The position numbers and the translations under genes were made by a program. A DNA stretch of 64,000 nucleotides from Bacteroidota bacterium (lineage in GTDB: Bacteria; Bacteroidota; Ignavibacteria; Palsa-1295), in the NCBI GenBank assembly GCA_018266755.1, contig JAFDZW010000002.1, forward strand, positions 414,371 to 478,370, given 5' to 3'. The notes under the pieces are model-generated. The model was not told the origin of the DNA and ran no database searches. It saw nothing but the letters and a program-made list of their open reading frames with translations. Shown one piece after another: positions 36,994 through 45,562 of this stretch; positions within the stretch are counted from its first letter, which is position 1, and the number at the start of each line of letters is the position of its first letter.

Positions 36994-37881
36994 CTAGGCC
37001 GCCGGCACCAGCGGCGATTCGTGTGTGTGCCCCATGCGCTCCAGACGCATTGAATGTGTGCGCATCTTCGGCATAACGAGACCGAGAATATAGGTCTTGA
37101 ACATGAAGCTCCAGAATCCGCTGGCGTTGAGCTCCGGATCGATCAGATGCGCGACCTTCGCATGTGCAGCCGGCGTCTCGCTCCAGTGCGTGCTGGCACG
37201 CATGTGGTGTACGGTGTGATAGCCGTTATTGAACAGGAAGAGATTCGTTAGGCCCAGGAAGTTGCGCGAATGATTGTACTCCGATTCCTCGTCGCAGTGC
37301 ACGTGCTGCACATAGTTGAAGATCATGATCATGTAGAGCGCGAACTGCTGCGGCACCACGATGAACAGCAACGCTTTCTGCCAGTCGATCAGCAGCGCAA
37401 CACCGACATACACGATCAGAGCGACATACTGCATCACATACTCCCAGAAGTACGGACGGTCGGTCTTCCACATCTCTTTGAGATACGAGCGGATCGGCGT
37501 CTGCTGGAAGTAGCTCGAGATCGTCGGATACGTCAGTAGCGTGATCAGATTGTTCTTCTCACTGTAGCGATAGGTGATCGTATAATCGCCCGCTTTGTTA
37601 TTAAGCTTGTGGTGGTTCTTATTATGCGTCGGGATCCAGCCGAACGCCGGAAACCCATAGAAGAGCGTCAGCCAATAATCCATGAAGACGTTCATCCACT
37701 TCGGCTTGAACGTCGCGACGTGATTGTGGTTGTGCGCGATCACGGCTGTTGCCACGCCGAGATACAAGCTCAGGACGAACAGAAAAATATTAAAATGCGG
37801 GAGGCTCCACTGCACAATCAGTGTCGCAGTTGTTACCACCATATAGATCACTGTGCGAATGTCGGCACGATACTTCAGCAT
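36994..37881 (-). CDS. Fatty acid desaturase family membrane protein
   Basis: 295 residues with three to four membrane segments. Histidine boxes that hold the di-iron site are visible: HNHNH (about 50-54), HNKNHH (about 86-91) and HTVHH later in the protein, plus an NHSRNF motif. Members introduce double bonds or hydroxyls into fatty acyl chains or related lipids using oxygen. The substrate is not decided by eye. The gene is monocistronic or paired with the small membrane protein gene. Confidence 0.88.
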   Translation of the reverse strand: MLKYRADIRTVIYMVVTTATLIVQWSLPHFNIFLFVLSLYLGVATAVIAHNHNHVATFKPKWMNVFMDYWLTLFYGFPAFGWIPTHNKNHHKLNNKAGDYTITYRYSEKNNLITLLTYPTISSYFQQTPIRSYLKEMWKTDRPYFWEYVMQYVALIVYVGVALLIDWQKALLFIVVPQQFALYMIMIFNYVQHVHCDEESEYNHSRNFLGLTNLFLFNNGYHTVHHMRASTHWSETPAAHAKVAHLIDPELNASGFWSFMFKTYILGLVMPKMRTHSMRLERMGHTHESPLVPAA

Positions 37882-37997
37882 TCTTCGGATACTCTCTTAG
37901 AACTGATGACGAAAAAATACCGCCCTTGTGGTGGTCGGCGGCCGTTCATAATTATACGTCTCAACCTTGGGGCGGCCAAGACGAATTCCTATCGTTA

Positions 37998-38801
37998 TTA
38001 TTCTAACTCTGGCTGCCGAGATGTCGTTTCGGAGAAATTGTCTGTCTTAACATCTATCTGGCCGTAATACACGTTCGTCGTGTATTCGAAGACTACCCGA
38101 CCGTCGTCGGCATGCTGCCGAAATAGATCGGTAAATGCCGCTATCATTGCCTCAAGCGCCGGTCCCTCGTTCGGCACATACGACGACGAAAGAAGCCGCC
38201 CCAGCATCCCCTCGAGACCAAAGACCTGCCGGTTCTCGAACGTCACGTGCCGGTACTCACCACCGAACAGCGTCCTCATCGCCGTCAGATCACCCCAGGC
38301 ATGACTTACATCCTTATAGTCGGTACCATGTGTTAAGAGCAATGATTCATACTCTTGCAGGAATGGCGTTGCGTCGATTTCCCGGTCGTTCCAGACCAGC
38401 ACGACCCAACCATCGGGCTTGAGTATACGCAAGAACTCAGTGCGGGCAGATTCGGGATCGAACCAGTGGAATGCCTGCGCAGCGGTGATGATACCGACCG
38501 AATGATCGGCGAGCGTGGTGGCGTCAGACGTCCCGCCGATGTGACGAATATTCGGATACAGCGCGAGCAATTGCTCTGACGCCTCGCGCATCGGCACATT
38601 CGGTTCGACAGCAAATATGGTCGCGCCGGTCTTGGCGAGTAGCTCCGTGAATATCCCCGTCCCAGACCCGACATCAGCAACCACCGAACCCGGATCAAGC
38701 CCGAGCTCTCGCTGCAAATACTCGATCAACTCCGGAGGATACGACGGCCGGTACTTAATGTAGTTCTCAACGCGATCGGAAAAACGGGCGGTAGTATTCA
38801 T
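37998..38801 (-). CDS. Class I SAM-dependent methyltransferase
   Basis: I start at ATG 38801 (MNTTARFSDRVENYIKYRP), because the longer frame reads through a family B repeat. The 267-residue protein has motif I in VADVGSGTGIFTELL, an acidic residue in VEPNVPM, and the AAQAFHWFDPE motif typical of the small-molecule methyltransferases related to trans-aconitate and biotin synthesis enzymes. The substrate is unknown. Confidence 0.85.
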   Translation of the reverse strand: MNTTARFSDRVENYIKYRPSYPPELIEYLQRELGLDPGSVVADVGSGTGIFTELLAKTGATIFAVEPNVPMREASEQLLALYPNIRHIGGTSDATTLADHSVGIITAAQAFHWFDPESARTEFLRILKPDGWVVLVWNDREIDATPFLQEYESLLLTHGTDYKDVSHAWGDLTAMRTLFGGEYRHVTFENRQVFGLEGMLGRLLSSSYVPNEGPALEAMIAAFTDLFRQHADDGRVVFEYTTNVYYGQIDVKTDNFSETTSRQPELE

Positions 38802-38823
38802 CTCAACAGAACCTCTTTCAGTA

Positions 38824-38927
38824 GTGGCACGGGCTCTTAGCCCGTGCACGCGATGCGCTAGCGAGCGTACGCGTCGAGGAGAGTGCTCGCTTCGCATTGC
38901 ACTGCACGGACTAAGAGTCCGTGCCAC
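38824..38927. repeat. Dispersed hairpin repeat family B, copy 2
   Basis: A 104-base element with ends GTGGCACGGGCT and the related AGTCCGTGCCAC. Each end forms its own small hairpin (GGCACGGGCTCTTAGCCCGTGC and GCACGGACTAAGAGTCCGTGC regions). It lies just upstream of the methyltransferase start. Confidence 0.75.
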
Positions 38928-38984
38928 CGCTTTGGGTGCCCTCCCCAATGTTACATTTTACATTTTACATTCCCCCGCCGCCGC

Positions 38985-40328
38985 TCACGCCGCCAGCGAC
39001 TCCCCCGCTCCGCTGCGAGTCGTGATCGGCTTGCCTGTGCCTTCGACGCTTTCGCGCGTGACGGTCACGCGTTCGAGCTTCGCATCGTCGGGCAGCGAGA
39101 ACATCAGCTCGGTCAGGACCTTCTCCATGATCGAGCGCAGCGCACGTGCACCCGTCCCGCGGCGGACGGCTTCGTCGATGATCGCATCGAGCGCATCGGC
39201 GCGGAAGTCGAGCTCGACGCCTTCCATCGCGAAGAGTTTTTTGTACTGCTTCACGAGCGCGTTCTTCGGCTCGGTGAGGATCTGCAGCAGCGCCTCGCGC
39301 GACAAACCATTCAACGCGGCAAGCACCGGCAAGCGGCCGATGAGCTCGGGGATGAAGCCAAATTTCAATAGGTCGTCCTGCTCGGCGAATTGGAAAATGT
39401 TTTGCTCTTTCTCCTCGCTCTTCTCCGGGAATGCCGCGCCGAACCCGATCGGGTTCTGGTGCATGCGCTTGAGGATGATCTTTTCCAGACCATCGAAGGC
39501 GCCGCCGGCGATGAAGAGGATGTGCTTCGTATTGATATAGATCAGCGGCTGCTCGGGATGCTTGCGGCCGCCTTTGGGCGGGACGCCCGCGACCGTGCCT
39601 TCGAGCAGTTTCAACAAGCCCTGCTGCACGCCTTCGCCGGACACATCGCGCGTGATCGACGCGCTATCGCTGCGGCGCGAGATCTTATCGACCTCATCGA
39701 GATACACGATGCCGCGCTCGGCACGGCTGACGTCGTACTCGGCCGACTGCAGCAGCGCCGAGAGGATCGACTCCACGTCGTCGCCGACGTACCCCGCTTC
39801 GGTGAGCGTCGTTGCATCGGCGACGGCGAACGGCACGTCGAGGATGCGCGCGAGCGTCCGAGCCAGCAGCGTCTTGCCCGTGCCGGTCGGACCCATCAAG
39901 AGGATATTCGCTTTCTCGATCTCGGTGTCCTCGAAGCCCGGCACGCCGATGAGCGTCTCGGATTCGATGCGCTTGAAGTGGTTATAGACCGCGACCGAAA
40001 GGACCTTCTTCGCTTCGTCCTGCCCGATCACATACTCATCGAGCGATTTCTTGATCGAACGAGGCGTGACGCGTGCGAGGCCGGCTTTGCGCGTGTTCGC
40101 GCGCGGCGTGAAGTCGGGCAGATGCGCCCGCAGCAGCTCGACATTGTTCGCCGAACAGATATCGCAGATATACGCATCGCCATACGGCGCGCTGATGAGC
40201 GTCGTCACCTCGTCGGCCGGCCGCAGACAGAACGAACACCGCGGCATCGGTCCTTTCCCCGTCCCACCGCCATCGCTCCCCGCCCCCGTCCGACCCTTCC
40301 GGGCCCGTGTAGTCTTCTTTTCGTCCAT
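38985..40328 (-). CDS. clpX: ATP-dependent Clp protease ATP-binding subunit ClpX
   Basis: I start at ATG 40328 ([15 protein letters not shown]); the longer frame adds an unlikely N-terminus. The 447-residue protein has an N-terminal zinc domain with two cysteine pairs (CSFC and CDIC), Walker [12 protein letters not shown], Walker [11 protein letters not shown], and a conserved [11 protein letters not shown]. It unfolds tagged proteins for ClpP. No clpP is next to it. Confidence 0.96.
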   Translation of the reverse strand: MDEKKTTRARKGRTGAGSDGGGTGKGPMPRCSFCLRPADEVTTLISAPYGDAYICDICSANNVELLRAHLPDFTPRANTRKAGLARVTPRSIKKSLDEYVIGQDEAKKVLSVAVYNHFKRIESETLIGVPGFEDTEIEKANILLMGPTGTGKTLLARTLARILDVPFAVADATTLTEAGYVGDDVESILSALLQSAEYDVSRAERGIVYLDEVDKISRRSDSASITRDVSGEGVQQGLLKLLEGTVAGVPPKGGRKHPEQPLIYINTKHILFIAGGAFDGLEKIILKRMHQNPIGFGAAFPEKSEEKEQNIFQFAEQDDLLKFGFIPELIGRLPVLAALNGLSREALLQILTEPKNALVKQYKKLFAMEGVELDFRADALDAIIDEAVRRGTGARALRSIMEKVLTELMFSLPDDAKLERVTVTRESVEGTGKPITTRSGAGESLAA

Positions 40329-40536
40329 AAGTATCGCGCTCCAAGCGCCAAAGATACTAACAGATACGCGTTCCGGAAGGGTTGCGAGGGGGAGGGGTAC
40401 CAACAATGCTTGTTGGTGAAACATGGTTTGGACGGAGAGTAGATCTCGGGAATTCAAGGCCCGGACGCGATTGTTGGTTAAATGTGTGCGCAGTGTGAGT
40501 CATATTCAGGCAACATATCACATCCATTATTGCCCT

Positions 40537-40854
40537 ATGCTGAAGAAGTTCGAATCATTAAGCAACGAGGAGAAGAAAGCAATTATCAACAACCGTCAAC
40601 CGGTCGAATTTGAAGTGGACCTCAAGGAGCTAATAGACACGATTGATAACATTGATACGCTTGCCGAGAAGGCTGTCAAAGATCAGAGGATATCAATTAC
40701 TCCTCCCTACGTTAGCGAGGCTATGATCGGCACCGTATTGGCCCATGGACCGACTGCATGGCAGAGATTCTTACTCTTGCTTAGCTATTTCGGAGCGAAA
40801 GTCTTTCTCAAACTGAAGGATCAGCATACTGCAATTATCGAGATATCCTTCTGA
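40537..40854 (+). CDS. Hypothetical protein of a low-GC island
   Basis: ATG 40537 gives 105 residues (MLKKFESLSNEEKKAII). The N-terminal half is acidic and helical; the C-terminal half contains a short hydrophobic stretch (RFLLLLSYFG). No domain is recognised. The low GC and neighbouring restriction-modification genes suggest it came in with the same island. Whether it functions with them is open. Confidence 0.55.
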   Translation: MLKKFESLSNEEKKAIINNRQPVEFEVDLKELIDTIDNIDTLAEKAVKDQRISITPPYVSEAMIGTVLAHGPTAWQRFLLLLSYFGAKVFLKLKDQHTAIIEISF

Positions 40855-40962
40855 ACGATGGCTCCGCAATCTCATCGGGCGAGCCTGGCGTGCTTTCGTA
40901 AGGTAGACTCAGTACGACGACAGAACTTTCGTTCTTCAATGCGAAGCGCAGTGTTCCTGCTG

Positions 40963-42018
40963 CTATAGCTGCTGGCGCAAGTCATTGATAAACTCTGAGA
41001 TCGGCCGAACATACTGCTTCAATCCGATATGCTGTTCAGCGTGACTAAGACGAGAGCTGTCATTGGGGAGGTATACAATATGACTCAGTGAGCCGAGGAG
41101 TGCCAGTTTCTCATCCGAAAGATCCTCGTCGTATGTGATGATGTGATAAATCTGCTTGATCTTATATCGTCCGAGTGTTCCGCGATCCGCGCTGGTTACC
41201 TGTTTCCATCGTTCTCTAAGGGTTCTCTTGCAAGATATTCCAATCAACCAGCTATCGCGCGTCTTTACCCATTTGTCTACCTCAATGTCAGCCTGAAAAT
41301 GCTCAGGCTGTGAAGCAGAAGGGATACCGTAGTAGTCCAGTATAAAGCTCGTCACATCCTCTAGGCTGCCCCCTGCACGCCCTTTTCTTTTCTGCCCCGC
41401 ACGTCTTTCAAACTCTTGCACAAATGCCGTTAGAACAATATCCCTCTCTTCGACGGAAATTGTGTCTTTTTCCAACAGAAGCCGGAGGGCAGCAAATGCT
41501 TTTACAATCTCGGTTCTCTCGGCTGTCAAGCAACCCTTTACACCGAGATCATCCCATAGACGTATGACCGTCGCGAGTCCGGCGTCGCCTTGAACCTTAA
41601 GAAAGGACTGCGCGATTGTCTGGGTGAAAGCTCGGTCATCCGATGGAATATTAGCGATAGCTTGATTGATCGGGATAATTATACTTTCACACGTCAGAAC
41701 AAAGACACGCATGTCCTCGACGGTCTGAATCTCCTCAGAAAGATCTGCGTGAAGTCTCCTGACGAGCTTCAGCTTGGCTTCAGAGCGGCTGAAACGCTCT
41801 TCAAGAATATTTCCAATCGCTGCCTTTTGGAGCGCGAGTTTTTCGGTTGGCGCAATTGGTCCACTTTCCAAAACGCGCATAGCGCTTCCAATTCTCAGTA
41901 GTAACCGGTTGTCCTTAGCCACACCTCCGTACTTGTCACCACTTATGAGCATCCGAGCGAACCAATATGATTTGTGCCACGGATTATCCAACTGTTGGAC
42001 GATTTCTCTAGACTCCAT
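40963..42018 (-). CDS. Type II restriction endonuclease, probable PD-(D/E)XK fold
   Basis: 351 residues. A likely nuclease core is at 244-272: ADIEVDKW supplies acidic residues and GISCKRTLRERWKQ the catalytic lysine K264, as in EcoRII-like enzymes where a CK..RWRQ-type motif is known. The rest is helical and not recognised. It overlaps the methyltransferase gene by 11 bases, the normal pairing of a restriction-modification system. The recognition site is unknown. Base composition is lower in GC than the flanks. Confidence 0.75.
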   Translation of the reverse strand: MESREIVQQLDNPWHKSYWFARMLISGDKYGGVAKDNRLLLRIGSAMRVLESGPIAPTEKLALQKAAIGNILEERFSRSEAKLKLVRRLHADLSEEIQTVEDMRVFVLTCESIIIPINQAIANIPSDDRAFTQTIAQSFLKVQGDAGLATVIRLWDDLGVKGCLTAERTEIVKAFAALRLLLEKDTISVEERDIVLTAFVQEFERRAGQKRKGRAGGSLEDVTSFILDYYGIPSASQPEHFQADIEVDKWVKTRDSWLIGISCKRTLRERWKQVTSADRGTLGRYKIKQIYHIITYDEDLSDEKLALLGSLSHIVYLPNDSSRLSHAEQHIGLKQYVRPISEFINDLRQQL

Positions 42019-42784
42019 CTGCCGTTTCCATTTCTAGTGATGCTGAGAGATCGTACTGAGCTTTGACTATACCTATCCGTTCCTCTGCCATCCGGCAATA
42101 TTCCTGTGATAGCTCGATGCCTACAAAATTCCGTCCATTCCTTAGGGCAGAAATTGCAGTTGTGCCTGATCCCATGAATGGGTCGAGCACAAGCCGCGCG
42201 GTGGTCGACCCAATAATACGATCGATTAAAGCGACCGGAAAAGGCGCAGGGTGGGCATTCCTCATCTCTTGGCCGAACTCCCAGACGTCACCATAGGCGT
42301 TCGCTTTTGGCGCCAACTTGAATTCGGGCTTAGCGATTAGATAGATGACTTCATAAGTTGGTAAGAAATACCCTTGATTAAAGTTGATGCCACCCTTTCT
42401 TCGCCAAATAATTATCTGCCTAACGGGAAGACCCTCCACTATATCGTGCCTATCTTGGAGTAGTCCGTCCTGTACTCGCCATTTATGGTTGTAAAAAATT
42501 GCTCCCGTGTCCTTTATTAAGCGTAACATTTCAGCAAGGCAGTCGCGCTGCCATTTCACATAATCACCATGTGGCATGCAGTCATCATGATCAGAATATC
42601 CGGAAATGAGCGCTGCGTTCCGCCACTTACCACCCCGTCCATCCTTCATACCGTTGCCGGTAGAATTCTTGAGATTATACGGAGGTGAAGTTACTACCAG
42701 GTCGATACTCGCAGAGGGCAACTCCCGCATGACCTCAAGGCAGTCCCCGCATATGATTGTGTTGATTACCGAGTCAATATCCAT
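42008..42784 (-). CDS. DNA (N4/N6) methyltransferase of the type II R-M system
   Basis: I start at ATG 42784 (MDIDSVINTIICGDCLEVM). The 258-residue protein shows motif IV TSPPY (32-36) near the N-terminus and the SAM motif DPFMGSGTT (about 201-209) near the C-terminus, the beta-class order. It should methylate adenine N6 or cytosine N4 in the target of the neighbouring endonuclease. The longer upstream frame lacks support. Confidence 0.92.
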   Translation of the reverse strand: MDIDSVINTIICGDCLEVMRELPSASIDLVVTSPPYNLKNSTGNGMKDGRGGKWRNAALISGYSDHDDCMPHGDYVKWQRDCLAEMLRLIKDTGAIFYNHKWRVQDGLLQDRHDIVEGLPVRQIIIWRRKGGINFNQGYFLPTYEVIYLIAKPEFKLAPKANAYGDVWEFGQEMRNAHPAPFPVALIDRIIGSTTARLVLDPFMGSGTTAISALRNGRNFVGIELSQEYCRMAEERIGIVKAQYDLSASLEMETADGV

Positions 42785-43070
42785 CGAGGTGAATCTTTCA
42801 CGATTTGCATAGTTGCTAACCAAGAGCTGGAGAGAATGATTTGCGTTCCAGGTCGCAGAAACGGTTAGTCGCAATACCTCGTGCATCGGCTGAACGACAT
42901 CATTACAACAACGACCTTGGGGTGCAACTTTTGAACTGCGCCCGATCAATTGACTGTGCGTAGTACAATCTATTACGCCCTCTCCCCGGCCCTCTCCACT
43001 TTGTGGAGAGGGGGTTCTTATCGGTCATTGGCACGGTTTGTGCTCTGAAATTTTGTTTGATGGGCACCCA

Positions 43071-43099
43071 TTGACAATTGGGATTCGAGGTTGTATATT
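43071..43099 (+). promoter_or_regulatory. Sigma-70-like promoter of candidate small RNA
   Basis: TTGACA at 43071-43076 and TATATT at 43094-43099 are 17 bases apart, a near-perfect housekeeping promoter. The predicted start is near 43106. No gene start follows for 220 bases, but a hairpin-rich stretch and a terminator do. Confidence 0.6.
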
Positions 43100-43105
43100 G
43101 AATGC

Positions 43106-43199
43106 GTGAATGATAGGCACCACATCAGATGTGATGTGCGAGGGGTGATCGGTCTGATCGCCCTGCGCTCGCAAAGTCCGCCCCCCGGCGGACTTTCGT
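43106..43199 (+). ncRNA. Candidate small RNA with three hairpins
   Basis: From the predicted start near 43106 the sequence folds into three stems: CACATC-A-GATGTG (43121-43133) inside GCAC/GTGC; GGGTGATC with GATCGCCC (43143-43163); and a 10-base terminator stem AAAGTCCGCC/GGCGGACTTT (43173-43182 and 43187-43196) with a CGTGTTTCT tail. No open frame fills it. No known RNA family was recognised. Expression is inferred from the promoter and terminator only. Confidence 0.5.
43173..43199 (+). terminator. Terminator of candidate small RNA
   Basis: A perfect 10-base stem, AAAGTCCGCC with GGCGGACTTT, with a CCCC loop, followed by a weak T-rich tail (CGTGTTTCT). It would stop transcription from the promoter at 43071 before the TfoX-like gene. 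Confidence 0.65.
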
Positions 43200-43327
43200 G
43201 TTTCTGGGGGTCGCCGAAGTGAGGGGTGTACGCGGGTTCGGATGAATTCTAAGGGACTTACGGACCATGAATTTGGCCGAACGGAAATCCGAAATAACGT
43301 ATTAGTCATTCAAACCACGAGGTAACC

Positions 43328-43681
43328 ATGGCATACAGCGAAGCACTTGCAGAACGGATTCGGTCCTACCTGACCCGCCGCCGGGACGTCGAAGAGAAAA
43401 AGATGTTCGGCGGCATCTGCTTCATGGTGGCCGAGAAGATGTGCGTCGGCGTCATAAAAAACGACCTGATGGTCCGCATCGATCCGGATGACACCGATGC
43501 CGCCGTCAAGCGGCCGGGTGCACGTCCGATGGATTTCACGCACCGACCGATGGCCGGCTACGTCTATGTGACTGAGAAGGCCCTCGATAAAGAAACCGAC
43601 CTGCACCGCTGGCTCGACGAGGCGCTTGAATACAACAAGATCGCCAAGCCATCGAAGAAGCGAAGCAGCAAGAAGAAATGA
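43328..43681 (+). CDS. TfoX N-terminal domain family protein
   Basis: 117 residues. The whole protein matches the TfoX/Sxy N-terminal domain: RRDVEEKKMFGGICFMV and GVIKNDLMVRIDP, then PMDFTHRPMAGYVYV, and a Lys-rich tail. In gamma-proteobacteria the family controls competence, but stand-alone N-terminal domains of unknown role are widespread in other phyla. It overlaps the following sigma factor gene by four bases, so it is translationally coupled. Confidence 0.88.
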   Translation: MAYSEALAERIRSYLTRRRDVEEKKMFGGICFMVAEKMCVGVIKNDLMVRIDPDDTDAAVKRPGARPMDFTHRPMAGYVYVTEKALDKETDLHRWLDEALEYNKIAKPSKKRSSKKK

Positions 43682-44247
43682 GCGGCGACGAGCACCACAA
43701 ACTGCTTCATCGGCTCGCCACCGGCGACAAAGAGGCGTTGCGGCTGCTCTATGACGCGTTCTCGGGCAAGGTTTACAATACGGCCCTCTCCTACGTGCAA
43801 GACCCTTCGGACGCCGAGGAGGTGACGCAAGATGTGTTCGTTGACATTTGGCGCACGGCCTCCGGCTTTGCAGGCGGCTCGACGGTTTCGACCTGGATCT
43901 ACCGCATCGCCGTCAATCGGTCGCTCGACGTGTTGCGTCGGCGCAAGCGCAAGAAACGCACGGCCACGCTCGTGCGACTCTTCAACCCCACGAGCGGCAA
44001 GCTCGAACACGACGCGTCGGATTTCGTCCACCCCGGCATCGAGCTCGAGCGGCGAGAGGATTCGAAAGTGCTCTTCGCGGCGATCGACGAGTTGCCCGAC
44101 AAGCAAAAGACTGCGTTCATCCTCACCTACGTCGAAAACCTGCCGCAGCAAGAAGTTGCAAGCGTCATGGGCACCAGCGTCGGGGCCGTTGAGCAGCTGC
44201 TGCAACGGGCGAAAGTGAATTTGAGGAAACGGATAGAACGAGAGTAG
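43678..44247 (+). CDS. ECF-subfamily sigma factor
   Basis: 189 residues. Region 2 is seen in YVQDPSDAEEVTQDVFVDIWRTASGF, with the -10 binding WRTASGF segment and STWIYRIAVNRSLD; region 4 carries QQEVASVMGTSVGAVEQLLQRAKVNLRK. It is coupled to the TfoX-like gene upstream and followed by a small membrane protein and a Spy/CpxP-like protein, which suggests an envelope or metal-stress locus. Confidence 0.93.
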   Translation: MSGDEHHKLLHRLATGDKEALRLLYDAFSGKVYNTALSYVQDPSDAEEVTQDVFVDIWRTASGFAGGSTVSTWIYRIAVNRSLDVLRRRKRKKRTATLVRLFNPTSGKLEHDASDFVHPGIELERREDSKVLFAAIDELPDKQKTAFILTYVENLPQQEVASVMGTSVGAVEQLLQRAKVNLRKRIERE

Positions 44248-44250
44248 AAA

Positions 44251-44323
44251 GTAGCCCCGACTTTAGTCGGCGACGAGGCTGGCGGATCGCCTTCGGCGAT
44301 GCTCCGACTAAAGTCGGAGCTAC
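44251..44323. repeat. Dispersed hairpin repeat, family B-like, copy 3
   Basis: Ends GTAGCCCCGACTTTAGTCGG and CCGACTAAAGTCGGAGCTAC form an inverted repeat of 73 bases with inner hairpins. The layout (GTAG..CTAC ends, core ACTAAAGTCG) matches copies at 32954 and 38824, though the stem bases differ. Confidence 0.7.
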
Positions 44324-44324
44324 T

Positions 44325-44377
44325 TGCGGAGGAGCCACTTGAGGAGGAGCTACTTGAGGAGGAGCTACTTGAGGAGC
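44325..44377. repeat. 15-base tandem repeat
   Basis: About three and a half copies of GAGGAGGAGCTACTT, with slight variation in the first copy. They immediately follow the family B-like element, whose last bases (GGAGCTACTT) are the seed of the repeat. It probably arose by slippage. Confidence 0.75.
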
Positions 44378-44392
44378 TTCTTAATCCGTGGT

Positions 44393-44532
44393 GTCATTCT
44401 GAGCGAAGCGAAGAATCCCTTTCGGCCTGTACGGGCCTTCGAGGCAAACCTCAAGGGATTCTTCGTCGGGCTAAAGCCACTCCTCAGAATGACATACTGA
44501 CGATGAGGATTCTTCGCTTCGCTCAGAATGAC
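44393..44532. repeat. Compound family A repeat
   Basis: A family A left arm (GTCATTCTGAGCGAAGCG, 44393 onward) is followed by a variant centre, a right arm ending CTCAGAATGAC at 44493, and a second right-arm copy GGATTCTTCGCTTCGCTCAGAATGAC region ending 44532. It looks like two elements joined or one partly duplicated. Confidence 0.8.
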
Positions 44533-44589
44533 AAGCAAGGAAAGAATAGCCGTAGGAATGTGAAACGAACAACGTCTAATACAACGAAC

Positions 44590-44901
44590 ATGACGACGAA
44601 CCGAACCGAACGGATACTCTCGAGCACCGAAGGCATGAAGCCTGCCGAGGCGCCGCCGTTCCTCCTGACGAGGATCGAAGCGCGCATCTCGGAAGGTGTC
44701 CGCTACGTCGGGGCCTCGAAGGTTCGCATGGCCCTTGCCGCCGCGGCGATGCTCGTCATGGTGAACGCCGGGGCGATGCTTTGGGCGTCACGTTCAACCA
44801 GTGTATCATCCCCTGCCACGGGGAACGGACAGTCTGCCAGCGCCTACCAGTCGGGCGACCTCTCGCTCGATGCGTTCAACACAACATTCGACTCGAAATG
44901 A
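44590..44901 (+). CDS. Small membrane protein of ECF sigma locus
   Basis: ATG 44590 gives 103 residues (MTTNRTERILSSTEG). A basic N-terminal cytoplasmic part is followed by one membrane segment (about 48-67) and a Ser/Ala-rich periplasmic tail. There is no zinc motif of classical anti-sigma factors. Its position between the sigma gene and the Spy-like gene, with a four-base overlap to the latter, suggests a sigma regulator, but that is inference. Confidence 0.6.
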   Translation: MTTNRTERILSSTEGMKPAEAPPFLLTRIEARISEGVRYVGASKVRMALAAAAMLVMVNAGAMLWASRSTSVSSPATGNGQSASAYQSGDLSLDAFNTTFDSK

Positions 44902-45518
44902 AACGGGATACATTACTGACGATTGCGATCGTCGTGCTGCTGGTGCTGAACATCGGCACGATATCGTACCTCTTCATTTCACGCCCACACCACATGCCGC
45001 CTCCACCGCCACCGCCAATGGGTGAGCGCGGCCCGATGATGCGGCCCGACGAACTCATTCGCTCGACGCTCGGGCTGAGCGAAGCGCAAGACAAACAATA
45101 CGCCGCATCGATCGAAACGCATCATTCGGCGATGATGAAGCTCGACAGCGAATTCCGCAGCGCGGCGGATCGCTACTTCCAGATGCTTCGCGGCAATGCG
45201 AGTCAGTCCGACAAAGATGCGGCGCTTGCCGCGATCGGCAAAGCACAATCAGGCAAAGCCGAAGCGACGTACAAACACTTCGAAGAGATCCGTGCACTTT
45301 GCACAAGCGAGCAGCAGCCGAAGTTCGATTCGATCGTGCCCGAGTTGACACGGATGCTGCTGAATCAACAGCCGCGTGGCCCGCAAGGTGGACCAATGTC
45401 GCAAGGCCGTATGATGCCGCCGCCGGAAGCTGGTCCGCATGGGATGACGCAACCGCCTCCTCCGCCGCCGCACGAAGGCGGTGAACAAATGCCGCCACCA
45501 GAGCGTAGGAAGCCGTGA
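44898..45518 (+). CDS. Periplasmic Spy/CpxP/ZraP-like protein
   Basis: 206 residues starting at ATG 44898, overlapping the previous stop. One N-terminal membrane segment (about 7-26), a proline run, a helical core (RSTLGLSEAQDKQYAASIETHHSAM; LSEAQ is the LTxxQ-like motif), and a Met/Pro/His-rich tail. The group covers periplasmic metal sensors and chaperones. Met and His richness suggests copper or zinc binding. With the sigma factor upstream I infer an envelope metal or stress response. Confidence 0.8.
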   Translation: MKRDTLLTIAIVVLLVLNIGTISYLFISRPHHMPPPPPPPMGERGPMMRPDELIRSTLGLSEAQDKQYAASIETHHSAMMKLDSEFRSAADRYFQMLRGNASQSDKDAALAAIGKAQSGKAEATYKHFEEIRALCTSEQQPKFDSIVPELTRMLLNQQPRGPQGGPMSQGRMMPPPEAGPHGMTQPPPPPPHEGGEQMPPPERRKP

Positions 45519-45562
45519 GGTTCGGCGTCTAATAGATCAAAGACTCATTCATCGCTACGAAC

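Larger units (their letters stand above)
42785..43327. other. Intergenic region with candidate small RNA
   Basis: About 540 bases between the methyltransferase gene (minus) and the TfoX-like gene (plus). It holds a consensus-like promoter, three hairpins and a terminator (see 43071-43199), plus a short hairpin TCTCCACTTTGTGGAGAG near 42994-43011. Confidence 0.5.
44248..44589. other. Intergenic region crowded with repeats
   Basis: About 340 bases between the sigma factor gene and the small membrane protein gene. It holds a family B-like element (44251-44323), a 15-base tandem repeat (44325-44377) and a compound family A repeat (44393-44532). An open frame from 44299 through these is judged an artefact of the repeats. 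Confidence 0.6.

Noticed and set aside
42994..43011. TCTCCACTTTGTGGAGAG hairpin as a terminator
   Set aside because: No U-run on either strand; left only as a local hairpin.
44299..44589. Upstream extension of the small membrane protein gene
   Set aside because: It is coded by tandem and hairpin repeats (Glu-Glu-Leu-Leu run), so it is an artefact.
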